From positions 33,300 to 97,299 of the forward strand of contig CATYZE010000006.1 in NCBI GenBank assembly GCA_958415525.1: a stretch of 64,000 bases of DNA, written 5' to 3'. Position numbers and translations under genes: made by a program. Of this stretch, positions 16,626 to 25,518 are shown piece by piece (the first letter of the stretch is position 1; each line of letters opens with the position of its first letter). Origin of the DNA: an uncultured Collinsella sp. GTDB taxonomy: Bacteria; Actinomycetota; Coriobacteriia; Coriobacteriales; Coriobacteriaceae. Below the pieces are notes generated by a model. The model did no database searches. It saw only the letters and a list, made by a program, of their open reading frames with translations, and was not told the origin of the DNA.

Positions 16626-16829
16626 CTCACGATGAAAACGTGTATCGGAGTTGGCAAGACCCGCTGCCACGGGTGCCATCCGTGTTCCTATCTTATCTGC
16701 AAGCGTTCCGTCGCACAAGCGTTGCGGCAAACGATTGAAAGACGCAGACAGGATGAATTTGTGTCCGCACGGGCCCGTAGACTTCTCAACTATGTTGTGG
16801 ATGCTCGCTAATCGGTAAGAGAGGCAGTC

Positions 16830-17009
16830 ATGTTTGATGACGATGACCTGTTCGATTTGACGGATGATCCGTTTGAGTGGGATTTACTGCTCGATGACGA
16901 TGAGCTGGAGCAAGATCGTAAAAAGCGACAGGGCAAGAAGGCTCAGGATGACGCTTCGAAAAAGCAGGACAAGCGCCGCCGAGGTCTGTTCGGCGGGCTC
17001 TTTGGGTAA
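16830..17009 (+). CDS. Small charged protein, 59 residues
   Basis: ATG 16830 is preceded by AAGAGAGG and the frame runs to TAA 17007-17009. The protein has an intensely acidic first half (MFDDDDLFDLTDDPFEWDLL then DDDELEQD), a Lys/Arg/Gln-rich middle and a basic, glycine- and phenylalanine-ended tail (KRRRGLFGGLFG). It has no membrane segment. The good ribosome site, the polar charge separation and the isolated position argue that it is real. No family recognised; the bipolar charge suggests binding to a nucleic acid or to a basic protein. Confidence 0.6.
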   Translation: MFDDDDLFDLTDDPFEWDLLLDDDELEQDRKKRQGKKAQDDASKKQDKRRRGLFGGLFG

Positions 17010-17075
17010 CCGTCGCATCGCTGCGTCTGTATACTAAACAGGTCTTATACGCGTTGCGAAATGAGGACACAGACG

Positions 17076-17621
17076 ATGATGTGGTTTACCGCCGACCTGC
17101 ACCTGGGCGACACGAATATCCTGCACGATATGGATCGACCGTTTGCCTCGGTCGAGGAAATGAACCGTAAGGTTATCGATGCCATTAACGAATGCGTTGC
17201 TGCGGACGACCGCCTCTACATCCTGGGAGACTTTACGTATCGCTTGCCCATGGCGGAGGCCGTGCGCCTGCGCGAGCGTATTGCCTGCCAAAACGTCACG
17301 CTCATACGTGGTAACCATGACGGCGATTGGGAGGATCCGGACGCACCGCAAATTTGGGATGACGTGCGCGATTACCTGGAGATTGCTCCCGGTTATGCCA
17401 AGGGATATCGTCTGGTTCTGAGCCATTACCCCATGCTCAGCTGGAACGGCAAAGCGCGTGGCGCCATCATGCTGCACGGTCACATTCACAGTAGAGGAGA
17501 CCGCACCAACACGCGCAACCGTGACCGTGAGCGCCCTATCTACCGATACGATGTCGGCCTTGACGCCAACAATTACAAGCCCGTAAGCCGAGACCAGATC
17601 TTAAGCTTCTTTGGACTGTAA
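17076..17621 (+). CDS. Calcineurin-like metallophosphoesterase
   Basis: 181 residues from ATG 17076, chosen because GAGGAC lies nine bases upstream; the ATG at 17061 would overlap that site. Metal-binding motifs appear in order: DLHLGD, ILGDFTY, GNHDGDW, SHYPML and GHIHSRG. This is the small prophage- and chromosome-borne phosphoesterase type, with unknown substrate (phosphodiester or phosphomonoester). Monocistronic, ended by a hairpin with a T-run. Confidence 0.88.
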   Translation: MMWFTADLHLGDTNILHDMDRPFASVEEMNRKVIDAINECVAADDRLYILGDFTYRLPMAEAVRLRERIACQNVTLIRGNHDGDWEDPDAPQIWDDVRDYLEIAPGYAKGYRLVLSHYPMLSWNGKARGAIMLHGHIHSRGDRTNTRNRDRERPIYRYDVGLDANNYKPVSRDQILSFFGL

Positions 17622-17630
17622 CCCTCAAGC

Positions 17631-17667
17631 CACCATAAAGGGGACAGGCACCTTTGTGGTGTTTTTT
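17631..17667 (+). terminator. Repeat-derived terminator (GGGGACAGGCACC type)
   Basis: CACCATAAAGG and CCTTTGTGGTG pair around GGACAGGCA and are followed by TTTTTT. It carries the AAAGGGGACAGG core of the dispersed repeat family and doubles as terminator of the phosphoesterase gene. Confidence 0.75.
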
Positions 17668-17685
17668 CCATAGATTGGAGTCGTT

Positions 17686-18450
17686 ATGAAGCAACTGCTC
17701 ATTCGTGCCGACGATATCGGTTATTCGTACGCTGTTGACCTGGGGATCGCCCGCAGCGTCAACGAGGGTTTGGTGCGCTCGGCGGGCCTTATGCCCAATA
17801 TGCCCGAGGCCGAGCGTGGCTGGTCGCTCGTGGCGGATGCCGGCATTGCGGTGGGCCAGCATACCAATGTGTGCCTGGGAAAGCCGTGTGCCGACCCGGC
17901 GCTCATCCCGAGTCTGCTCGACGGCAACGGCGAGTTCCATAGCAGCCGTACCTTCCGCGAGCACTTTAAGCGTGGCGAGGAACTGATTGACTTCGACGAG
18001 GCCTGCATTGAGATTCGTGCGCAGCATGACCGCTTTGTCGAGATCGTGGGTCGCGAGCCCGATTACTTTGAGGCCCACGCCGTTATGAGCAAAAACCTCA
18101 ATCGAGCGATCTCGGCGGTGGCGCAGGAGCTGGGCCTTAAGGAGCAAAAGGCGAGCTTCGACCCCACGGCCGTGGTGCGCTGCGGAGATACCGATCTGCG
18201 TATGGTGATGCGCTCGATGGAGCCGGGCTACGAGCCCAAGGAAGCAATCATGCAGACGGTTCGCGAGATGGCCGATGGCGAGACGGTCGTCTTCGTGTGC
18301 CATCCGGGCTATCTCGATCGCTTTATCCTAGAGAATAGCTCGCTTACGACCGATCGTACCAAGGAGGTCGATGCACTGATCGACCCCGAGCTGCGGGCGT
18401 GGCTCGAGGCTCAGCCCGATCTTCGTCTGATCGACTATCGCGACCTGTAA
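17686..18450 (+). CDS. ChbG/YdjC-type carbohydrate deacetylase
   Basis: 254 residues. The family's metal site is visible: the Asp pair in RADDIGYS, His in GQHTNV, and His in the FEAHAVMS segment; VFVCHPGYLD is the later conserved His block. Relatives remove acetyl groups from chito-oligosaccharides or related sugars. No chitobiose PTS or glycosidase is adjacent, so the substrate remains open. It lies between two copies of the GGGGACAGG-type repeat. Confidence 0.85.
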   Translation: MKQLLIRADDIGYSYAVDLGIARSVNEGLVRSAGLMPNMPEAERGWSLVADAGIAVGQHTNVCLGKPCADPALIPSLLDGNGEFHSSRTFREHFKRGEELIDFDEACIEIRAQHDRFVEIVGREPDYFEAHAVMSKNLNRAISAVAQELGLKEQKASFDPTAVVRCGDTDLRMVMRSMEPGYEPKEAIMQTVREMADGETVVFVCHPGYLDRFILENSSLTTDRTKEVDALIDPELRAWLEAQPDLRLIDYRDL

Positions 18451-18455
18451 GGACC

Positions 18456-18496
18456 CAAGCCACCACAAAGGGGATAGGCACCCTCGCGGTGGATCT
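18456..18496 (+). repeat. GGGGATAGGCACC repeat, degenerate copy
   Basis: AGCCACCACAAAGGGGATAG then GCACCCTCGCGGTGG resembles the repeat at 17631 with several changes; the CCACC/GGTGG ends still pair. It ends the deacetylase transcript only weakly, having no T-run. Confidence 0.6.
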
Positions 18497-18589
18497 GGCG
18501 CCGTTGCCATTCTGGCGGCGGCGTCTTTTTTGTCCGCATGGCGCGGTAGAGTGTAGGCGGTTGAAATTTGCGTCCATCGAGGAGCTGCT

Positions 18590-20347
18590 ATGAACGAGAT
18601 CAAGTGCCCGCATTGCGGCGAAGTCTTTAAGGTTGATGCGTCCGGCTATGCAGACATCGTCAAACAGGTGCGCGATGCTGAATTTTCGCATGACCTTGAC
18701 GAACGTGTGAAGGCTGTCCAGCGCGAAGGCGAGCAGGCGTTGGAGCTTGAGCGCTCGCGTTCGGCGTCTGCCTTGCAGGAGGCGGAGTCCCAGCGCAACG
18801 CTCAGCTTGTTGAGCAGAAAAACGCCGCGGCTCAGGAGCTGGCGCAGGAAGTTGCCAAGCGCGACGCCGAGCTTGCCGAGCTGCGTGCCAAGCTCGAGGG
18901 CGCTGCCGCAGAGCGCGAGAGCGCAAGCCAGCGTGCGGCTGTTGAGGCCCGTGCCGATGCGCAGAAGGAAAACGCTGAGCTGCAGCGCGAGATTGACAAC
19001 CTGCGTGCGCAGCTGGGACGCAAAGACGACGAAGCCAAGCTTGCCGAGGCAGCGGTGCGCAACGCCGCTCAAAACGACCTGTCCGCACGCGATGCCCAGA
19101 TTGCCGAGCTGCAGGCGAAGCTCTCCGCTGCAGACAAGGCCCAGGAGATGGCGCTCGCCGCTGCGGCCGCCGAGTCGCAGCGCGAGCTCGCTGCGGCTCG
19201 CAGCGAAGCCGAGCGCACGCTTGCCGACTATCAGGCGAAGGTGAAGGAGAAGTTCTCCGCCGCAAAGGCTCAGTCTGAGCAGGAGGCAGAGGGTCTGCGC
19301 GCCCAGCTGCGTGAGCAGGAGCTGACGGCAAAAATGAACCTGTCGGAGGCGGTTGCCGCGGCGGAGCGTGAGCGCGATGAGGCGCGCGCGAAACTCACGA
19401 GCGAGCTTGCGGTGCGCGATTCGCGCGAGGAGCAGGCCAAGGCGGCGCACGAGCTTGAGCTTGCTCAGGCCAAGCGCGCGAGTGACGAGTTGATTCGCTA
19501 CAAGGACGAAGAGATTGAGCGTCTGAAGGATATGAAGGTTCGTCTGTCCACCAAGATGGTGGGCGAGTCGCTCGAGCAGCACTGTGAGACCGAGTTTAAT
19601 CGCCTGCGCATGACGGCGTTTCCCAACGCGTATTTTGAGAAAGACAACGATGCATCCGAGGGCACCAAGGGTGACTTCATCTTCCGTGAGTGCGACGCGA
19701 GCGGCAACGAGATCATCTCGATTATGTTCGAGATGAAAAACGAGAATGACGAAACCGCGACCAAGCACAAGAACGAGGACTTCTTTAAGAAACTCGACCA
19801 CGATCGCCGCCAGAAAGGCTGCGAGTATGCGGTGCTCTGCACCCTGCTCGAACCCGAGAGCGAGCTCTATAACGCCGGCATCGTGGACGTGAGCTATCGC
19901 TACGAGAAGATGTATGTGATCCGCCCGCAATTCTTCATCCCGATGATCACGCTGCTGCGCAACGCTGCCATGGGCTCGCTGCGTTATAAGCAGGAGCTGG
20001 CGGAGTACAAACAGCAGAACATCGACGTGACGAACTTCGAAGCCAAGATGGAAAAGTTCAAGGATGGTTTCTCGCGCAACTACAACTTGGCGAGCAAGCA
20101 GTTCGAATCGGCCATCAAGGAGATCGATGCCGCCATCAAACAGCTCGAGAAGACCAAAGACGACCTGCGTCGCAGCACCGAGAACCTGCGCCTGGCCCAC
20201 AACAAGGCTGATGAGCTTACAATCCGCAAACTCACGTGGGGCAACAAGACCATGAAGGCGGCGTTTGACGAGGCGCGCGAGACGGCAACGGGCACGGGCG
20301 ATGAGCCTGCCGAGGCCGATTCGTATGAGGTCGAGGATGCTGAGTAG
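18590..20347 (+). CDS. DUF2130 coiled-coil protein
   Basis: 585 residues, with GAGGAG before the ATG. The N-terminus has a CPHCGE zinc-knuckle-like segment. Residues 40-330 are almost unbroken Ala/Glu/Arg/Lys heptads (long coiled coil). Residues about 335-500 form the DUF2130 domain (SLEQHCETEFNRLR, EGTKGDFIFRE, FEMKNEND, FFKKLDHDRRQKGCEYAVL). The pattern of Asp, Glu-x-Lys and Lys in that domain is compatible with a restriction-endonuclease-like fold, as in RmuC relatives, but that is inference. The C-terminal tail is helical and acidic. Function is unknown; it is widespread and usually monocistronic, as here. Confidence 0.88.
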   Translation: MNEIKCPHCGEVFKVDASGYADIVKQVRDAEFSHDLDERVKAVQREGEQALELERSRSASALQEAESQRNAQLVEQKNAAAQELAQEVAKRDAELAELRAKLEGAAAERESASQRAAVEARADAQKENAELQREIDNLRAQLGRKDDEAKLAEAAVRNAAQNDLSARDAQIAELQAKLSAADKAQEMALAAAAAESQRELAAARSEAERTLADYQAKVKEKFSAAKAQSEQEAEGLRAQLREQELTAKMNLSEAVAAAERERDEARAKLTSELAVRDSREEQAKAAHELELAQAKRASDELIRYKDEEIERLKDMKVRLSTKMVGESLEQHCETEFNRLRMTAFPNAYFEKDNDASEGTKGDFIFRECDASGNEIISIMFEMKNENDETATKHKNEDFFKKLDHDRRQKGCEYAVLCTLLEPESELYNAGIVDVSYRYEKMYVIRPQFFIPMITLLRNAAMGSLRYKQELAEYKQQNIDVTNFEAKMEKFKDGFSRNYNLASKQFESAIKEIDAAIKQLEKTKDDLRRSTENLRLAHNKADELTIRKLTWGNKTMKAAFDEARETATGTGDEPAEADSYEVEDAE

Positions 20348-20367
20348 GGGATAGCATATAGTGCAAA

Positions 20368-20405
20368 AAGCGGGGCCGCTGGCGATGCTGCCAGCGGCCC
20401 CGCTT
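20368..20405. terminator. Strong bidirectional terminator
   Basis: AAGCGGGGCCGCTGGC (20368-20383) pairs with GCCAGCGGCCCCGCTT (20390-20405) around GATGCT. An A-run precedes it and TTCGTTTCG follows. It separates the convergent DUF2130 and helicase genes. Confidence 0.88.
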
Positions 20406-20427
20406 CGTTTCGTTCCGCCACGCTGGG

Positions 20428-23109
20428 CTAGTCTTCGAGCAGGTCCTCGATAAAGCCGACGCGGTAGTGGGTGAAGATGACCTCGCCGCCGTCTTGCGTG
20501 GCGTCCAGATCGACATCGCCCATGATGCCAAAGTCGTGGTCGCCATTCTCGTCGGCAAAAATCTGGTGCACGTGCCATACGTGATCGGTCTTCTCATCGC
20601 TCTCGTCGATGGTAAACATCGCGGCGCTGCGGGCGTCGCCGTTGGTGAGGATTTCCTCGTGCTGCTCGTGATAGACGTCGAGTGCCTTTTGCCAGCGGAC
20701 CTCGCTCATGCCCCAGTCCTCGTCGAGCTCGCCCAAATCGCGGACGTGCTCGCGGGCTGCAAGGGTCACGCGGCGGAACAGCGCGTTGCGTACCAGCAGC
20801 GTGCAGCCGCGGCGGTCTGCCACAACCTCGTCGATGCCCTGGGGCGGTGCGGCGTCGAGTGCGGCCGGGTTGCCGGCGTTCTCCCACTCGTCCACCAGGC
20901 TCGAGTCGACCGAGCGCACTACAAAGCCGAGCCACGAGATAATGTCACGCAGGCGCTCGTCGCGCTTCTCGATGGGCACGGTGCGGTCGAGGGAACGGTA
21001 GGCCTCGGCTAGGTAGCGCAGTAGAATGCCCTCGGAGCGGGCGATGCCGAGTTTTTGGATATAGCCCTTAAAGTCGCTCGCGCTCTCCAGCATGTCGCGC
21101 AGGACGCTCTTGGGCGAGAGCTGGTAGTCGTTGGCCCAGGGTACTTCCTGGCAGTACTTATCAAAGGCGGCATCGAGCAAGTCCTCGAGCGGTTTTTCAT
21201 AGGTCACATCCTGGATGCGCTCCAGGCGCTCCTCGTACTCGACGCCGTCGGCCTTCATCTCGGCCATGGCGCGGTCGCGCGCGGCGCGCTCCTGCGCGCG
21301 CAGCACCTGTTTGGGGTCCTCGAGCGTGGCCTCGACCATCGAGATGAGGTCCATGGTGTAGGTCTCACTCTCGGGGTCGAGCAGCTCCAGCGCGGCGAGA
21401 AGGAACGGCGAAAGCGGCTGATCGAGCGCAAAGTCCTCGGGCAGGTCGACCGTCAGTGCGTAGTCGATGTCAGGCGCGGCGTCAGCCGGAGCGTCGGGCG
21501 CGGGCGGTACCTCGGTGCGCACGACGACGCCGGAGTCGATGAGCGTGGCGAAGATCTCGTCGGCACGAACCTCGAGCTTGCCCTTTTCTTCGGGGGTCTG
21601 CAGACTTGTCTCGATGAGGTCATGCACGCGGGCGCGAGCGTCGCCACCCTGTTCGACCACGCTGATCACCATGGAGTGCGTGATGCGCAGGCGCGGTTTG
21701 AGCGTCTCGGGTTGCGTCTCAATCAGGCGCTCAAAGGTCTGCTTGTTCCAGGTGACAAAGCCCTCCGGGGCCTTCTTCTTTTTAATCTTGCGGAGCTTTT
21801 TGGGGTCGTCGCCCGCCTTGGCCATGAGCTTGGCGTTCTCAATCTCGTGCTCCGGGGCCTCGGCGATGACCATGCCCTCGGTGTCAAAGCCCGAGCGGCC
21901 GGCGCGGCCGGCGATCTGATGGAACTCGCGGGCGCGCAGGCGACGCATCTTGTAACCGTCGAACTTGGTGAGCGCGGTGAGCACCACGGTGTGGATGGGA
22001 ACATTGATGCCGACACCGAGCGTATCGGTGCCGCAGATGACGGGCAGCAGGCCCTGCTGCGCCAGGCGCTCGACCAGCAAGCGATAGCGTGGCAGCATAC
22101 CGGCGTGGTGCACGCCGACTCCGCAGCCGAGCAGGCGTTTGAGGATCTTTCCGAAGGCGGTCGAGAAACTTGTGCCCTTGGCAGCCTCCTTGATGGCCTC
22201 GCGCTGCTCCTTGCTGGCGATGCCAAAGTTGGCGAGCGATTGCGCTGTGGCAAGTGCAGCGTCCTGGCTAAAGTGCACGATGTAGAGCGGAGCCTCGCCG
22301 CGGCGCATGGCGAGCTCGACGGTGCCTTCGAGCGAGGTTGTCACGTAGTCGTAGCTCAGCGGCACGGGGCGCGGAGCGTCGACTACGAGGTCGCAGGTGG
22401 CGCCGGTGTGCTCCTCGAGCGAGGCGGCGATTGCGGTGACGTCACCGAGCGTGGCGCTCATAAGCATGAATTGTGTATGGGGCAGGGTGAGCAGCGGCAC
22501 CTGCCAGGCCCAGCCGCGATCGGGGTCGGCAAAGTAATGGAACTCGTCCATGGCGACGCAACCCACGTCGGCGTCTTCGCCCTCGCGCAGCGCGTCGTTC
22601 GCAAGGATCTCGGCCGTGCAGCAGATGACGGGCGCCTTGGTGTTGATATGCGTATCACCGGTGATCATGCCGACGTTTTCGCGGCCGAGTACCTGCACCA
22701 GGTCAAAAAACTTCTCGCTGACCAGGGCCTTGATGGGGGCGGTGTAATAGCAGCGCTTGCCCTGCGCCATGCCCATAAAGAGCATGCCCAGCGCGACAAG
22801 CGATTTACCCGAGCCGGTCGGCGTTCCCAAAATGACATGGTCGCCGGCGGCTAGGTCCATGAGGGCCTCTTCTTGGTGATCCCACAGCTCAATACCGCGA
22901 TCGCTCGTCCATCCAAAGAAGCGCTCGAAGGCCTGATCGGGCGTGAGCCATGGCTCGGGCTCGCTGCCGTCCTCGGGCTCCCACCAGGTGGGGGAGAGCG
23001 CGCCGAGCGAGCCGAACTCGGCCTCGGTGCCCGTGCCGCCCGAGAACGAGCTGGCCGCGCCGGCGCCGGAAACGGTGCTGACGGAAGTATCTGTCGTGGT
23101 CTGTGCCAT
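20428..23109 (-). CDS. Ski2-like DEAD/DEAH-box helicase (DUF3516 type)
   Basis: 893 residues from the ATG at 23109, with GAGAG about ten bases upstream; the longer frame runs into a repeat element and is rejected. Residues 1-60 are a low-complexity Ser/Gly/Ala leader. Motif I is GTPTGSGKS (95-103), motif II AMDEFHYF, motif III MSATLGD, and motif VI HQIAGRAGRSGFD. The C-terminal half matches the DUF3516 region of actinobacterial superfamily-2 helicases. The likely role is RNA or DNA unwinding in RNA turnover or repair; no partner gene is adjacent. The stop lies 23 bp from a strong bidirectional terminator. Confidence 0.9.
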   Translation of the reverse strand: MAQTTTDTSVSTVSGAGAASSFSGGTGTEAEFGSLGALSPTWWEPEDGSEPEPWLTPDQAFERFFGWTSDRGIELWDHQEEALMDLAAGDHVILGTPTGSGKSLVALGMLFMGMAQGKRCYYTAPIKALVSEKFFDLVQVLGRENVGMITGDTHINTKAPVICCTAEILANDALREGEDADVGCVAMDEFHYFADPDRGWAWQVPLLTLPHTQFMLMSATLGDVTAIAASLEEHTGATCDLVVDAPRPVPLSYDYVTTSLEGTVELAMRRGEAPLYIVHFSQDAALATAQSLANFGIASKEQREAIKEAAKGTSFSTAFGKILKRLLGCGVGVHHAGMLPRYRLLVERLAQQGLLPVICGTDTLGVGINVPIHTVVLTALTKFDGYKMRRLRAREFHQIAGRAGRSGFDTEGMVIAEAPEHEIENAKLMAKAGDDPKKLRKIKKKKAPEGFVTWNKQTFERLIETQPETLKPRLRITHSMVISVVEQGGDARARVHDLIETSLQTPEEKGKLEVRADEIFATLIDSGVVVRTEVPPAPDAPADAAPDIDYALTVDLPEDFALDQPLSPFLLAALELLDPESETYTMDLISMVEATLEDPKQVLRAQERAARDRAMAEMKADGVEYEERLERIQDVTYEKPLEDLLDAAFDKYCQEVPWANDYQLSPKSVLRDMLESASDFKGYIQKLGIARSEGILLRYLAEAYRSLDRTVPIEKRDERLRDIISWLGFVVRSVDSSLVDEWENAGNPAALDAAPPQGIDEVVADRRGCTLLVRNALFRRVTLAAREHVRDLGELDEDWGMSEVRWQKALDVYHEQHEEILTNGDARSAAMFTIDESDEKTDHVWHVHQIFADENGDHDFGIMGDVDLDATQDGGEVIFTHYRVGFIEDLLED

Positions 23110-23231
23110 GTGGTTTGCTTTCTCTCGCGTTTGTCCGCCATCCATTATGGCGTAGCGGCGGCGTGGGGCGCCAGCGCGCGAGAAAATGCAGGAAATGGGC
23201 GTTCTGCCCAGCCCTTTGGCGCAGCTGCCAG

Positions 23232-23354
23232 CTATGTGAGTAGACTTTTTGCAATATCGCGAGCACACGGCTTTTGCGCAAGGGCTCTACCTGCGGTTTT
23301 ATTTTTCGCTATGTGGGTTGTGCTTGGCTATTGCAAAAAAGTCTACTCACTTAG
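23232..23354. repeat. TIR element, copy 3 (123 bp)
   Basis: Left end CTATGTGAGTAGACTTTTTG and right end CAAAAAAGTCTACTCACTTAG minus one base are inverted repeats. The interior shares TCTACCTGCGGTTTTAT with the other two copies but otherwise differs. It lies between trmB and the helicase gene. The rest of 23110-23419 shows no gene. Confidence 0.85.
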
Positions 23355-23419
23355 ATTTGAGGGTCGTTCGCTGGCAGCTATTTGCGCTTGTTTGCCGACG
23401 CCGCGACCATCAGAGGCCT

Positions 23420-24259
23420 CTAGGACTCCTGCGGTAAACGCTTCTTGCCCTTGCGGGCGCGGTTCTTAAAGTTCTCGACGGCTTCTTCCATGCCAAGGGG
23501 CACGTAGGTGAGCTCATCGAGGTCGTCGGGCAGGTAGCAGGCGAGGCTCTGCTCCTGCGCCCGGCCTGCCGCGAGCTGCTCTTCGGTAGGCTCCTCGCCG
23601 GATGTGACACAGATGCCATAGACGACGGCGCCCATCTCGCGCGTGCGGCATTCGTACTCGGTCTCGGGATGCTCGGGATGGTCACGGCGAACGTCATCAC
23701 TTACCCAAAGCGTGTCGTAGCCGGTCGTGGCAAACTGCCCCAAGGCGTAGTCGCGCAGTGGCTTGCTGTCGGTGCGCAACGTGACGGTGGCGCCGGCAGC
23801 AAAGAGCGGACGGTAGAGCATCAGATGGTCGACATGGACGAGGCGCTTTTTGGCGTACTTGGCCTTGGGCTGCGGAGTGGGAAAGTTGATGGTGATGGCA
23901 TCGAGCTCGCCTGCGGCAAACAGCCGCGGCAGCGATGCGGCACCACGGGGTAGCACGAGCGCGTTGGGCAGCTCCTGCTCGCAAATCTTCTGGGCGGCAT
24001 AGGCAATGCAGATGGGTTCCTGGTCCATGCCGATAAAGAGGGTGTCGGGCTCGCGGCGAGCGCGCTCAACCAAGTAGGCTCCTTTGCCGCAGCCCAGATC
24101 CAGGTGAAGGCGGGCGAAGGGCTTGCCGCCAGCTGGCGTGCATGCCTCACGCCAGTGCCCAGCATAGTTCTCGGGGCTCGTCTCGATGGCGTCGGCGTAG
24201 CGCTCCAGGCGCTCCTCGAGCACAAAGTTCTTAGGCGTGCGAACGTGGACGGCTCCCAT
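23420..24259 (-). CDS. trmB: tRNA (guanine-46-N7)-methyltransferase
   Basis: 279 residues, with AAGGAG before the ATG. The SAM site is LDLGCGKGAYLVERARREPDTLFIGMDQE split over motifs I and II, and NFPTPQPKAKYAKKRLVH is the TrmB-specific block (usually FPDPWPKKRHNKRRL). Thr and Asp near TLRTDSKPL match the family's catalytic region. It adds a methyl group to G46 of the tRNA variable loop. The protein has about 60 extra C-terminal residues compared with the standard ~220-residue enzyme, rich in Glu and basic residues. It lies on the same strand as the next methyltransferase gene. Confidence 0.86.
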   Translation of the reverse strand: MGAVHVRTPKNFVLEERLERYADAIETSPENYAGHWREACTPAGGKPFARLHLDLGCGKGAYLVERARREPDTLFIGMDQEPICIAYAAQKICEQELPNALVLPRGAASLPRLFAAGELDAITINFPTPQPKAKYAKKRLVHVDHLMLYRPLFAAGATVTLRTDSKPLRDYALGQFATTGYDTLWVSDDVRRDHPEHPETEYECRTREMGAVVYGICVTSGEEPTEEQLAAGRAQEQSLACYLPDDLDELTYVPLGMEEAVENFKNRARKGKKRLPQES

Positions 24260-24378
24260 GAGGCTCCTTGGTCATAAGTATGGAACGCATAGCTGCGCGT
24301 TCCGTCAATGGGTTGAAAAAAGGGTGGGCATAGTTTGCCCGAAAGATGTGGTGCGGCCCGGCGGCGAGTCGTCGGTGC

Positions 24379-25251
24379 CTACAGGCGCTTGAGGATTACA
24401 TAGCGGTTGAGCTCGCCGCTGCGACCATCGGCATGGAAGCGCTCAAGCTCGCGCACGGGGACCTCGCCGCTCTTGTAGAACGTACGGACGCCGCGCACCA
24501 GGTCGGTGATCTGCTGATCGTCAAAGTGATGGCAATAGCGGTAGGCGTGGCGGTCGTTTTGCCAGCCAATGAGGTGGTCGCCGGCTTCAAACTGCGCGGA
24601 ATCGTAACCCTCAAACGGCGGGGTGAGCTCGGCACGGGCTTCGGCTCGAACGGCCTTGCGCGCCATGCGCTCATCGTTCATAAACTCCCAAAAGCTGATG
24701 GCGATGATGCCGCCCGGGCGCGTCTGCCGCACCAGGGCGTCGAGCACGCGTACGCGGTACTCGCACGACGGCACGTGGTGCATAAAGCCAAAGCAGACCG
24801 AGATGTCGGCGAGCGGGGCGTCGAAAAGCACGTCGGGTGTTTCGGCGGGGTTGAGCTTCATGAGGGCGTCGAGCATGTCGAGTTCCTGGAAGTGCAGGTT
24901 GGGAATGCGCAGGGCGTGACCGCGTGCATCGATGGCCAGGTCTTGGCACGAGTCGACGCCATAGAACTCAAACGGGCAGCTGGCATCTGCCGAGGGGTTT
25001 GCGCCGTCGACACCCTTGGCGGCAAGTGCGCCGCCGGCTGCAAAGTTCTCGAATCGCATATTGCCGCAGGCGAGATCGAAGACGCGGACGGGATGCTCGA
25101 TCGTGGCGACGTCGAGCTGCCCGAGCGCGATGTCCATGGTGCGTACCCAGCCGGGCCACGGGGCCTGGCGCGTATCGGAGAAGGAGGCGGAGTGCTCGCG
25201 ATAGAACGTGTTGTTGAGCTGGATGAGCGATGAGGCGAAATCGCGGTTCAC
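24379..25251 (-). CDS. Class-I SAM methyltransferase, Trm9/ALKBH8-like
   Basis: 290 residues from a GTG at 25251 preceded by GGAGGGAG; no suitable ATG lies nearby. Motif I is VFDLACGNMRFENF, the acidic motif II lies near FYGVDSC, and motif IV is ISVCFGFMHHVP. The late segment GDHLIGWQNDRHAYRYCHHF resembles the Trm9/ALKBH8 pattern of Asp, Trp and RYYHLF. Trm9 methylates the carboxymethyl group on wobble uridine of tRNA, the product of Elp3 chemistry. An elp3 gene lies 2 kb away, which supports the idea but does not prove it. Otherwise a generic methyltransferase. Upstream bases 25252-25518 hold only promoters. Confidence 0.7.
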   Translation of the reverse strand: MNRDFASSLIQLNNTFYREHSASFSDTRQAPWPGWVRTMDIALGQLDVATIEHPVRVFDLACGNMRFENFAAGGALAAKGVDGANPSADASCPFEFYGVDSCQDLAIDARGHALRIPNLHFQELDMLDALMKLNPAETPDVLFDAPLADISVCFGFMHHVPSCEYRVRVLDALVRQTRPGGIIAISFWEFMNDERMARKAVRAEARAELTPPFEGYDSAQFEAGDHLIGWQNDRHAYRYCHHFDDQQITDLVRGVRTFYKSGEVPVRELERFHADGRSGELNRYVILKRL

Positions 25252-25518
25252 GGCGCGGGACTCCCTCCGTTGGCGGTGCGGAATAAACAGTACGACCATA
25301 CTACCGTTAACGCCGCAACGGGGACAACCAAGCTACGGGTCATTGCTTTGTTTGGACACATTTCCGCAGCTCATATGTGCCCGCAACCGCCGGTTGTCAA
25401 AAATCTCACTAGAATAGGTGGCATGCTCTTGGCGGTGGCGGATAGATTTTTAACTGTGCAAGGCGCCTTAAGAACAAAAACGGTCCGGCGGCACGGCTGG
25501 CATCACATAGGAGGAACC

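Noticed and set aside
16640..16829. tRNA or small RNA gene
   Set aside because: Short stems can be drawn, but no cloverleaf, CCA end or T-loop consensus was found; only the small protein gene follows.
18344..20578. 744-residue minus-strand open frame
   Set aside because: It is the complement of the DUF2130 gene, which has a zinc-knuckle start, domain motifs and ribosome site; the antisense reading has no recognisable motif.
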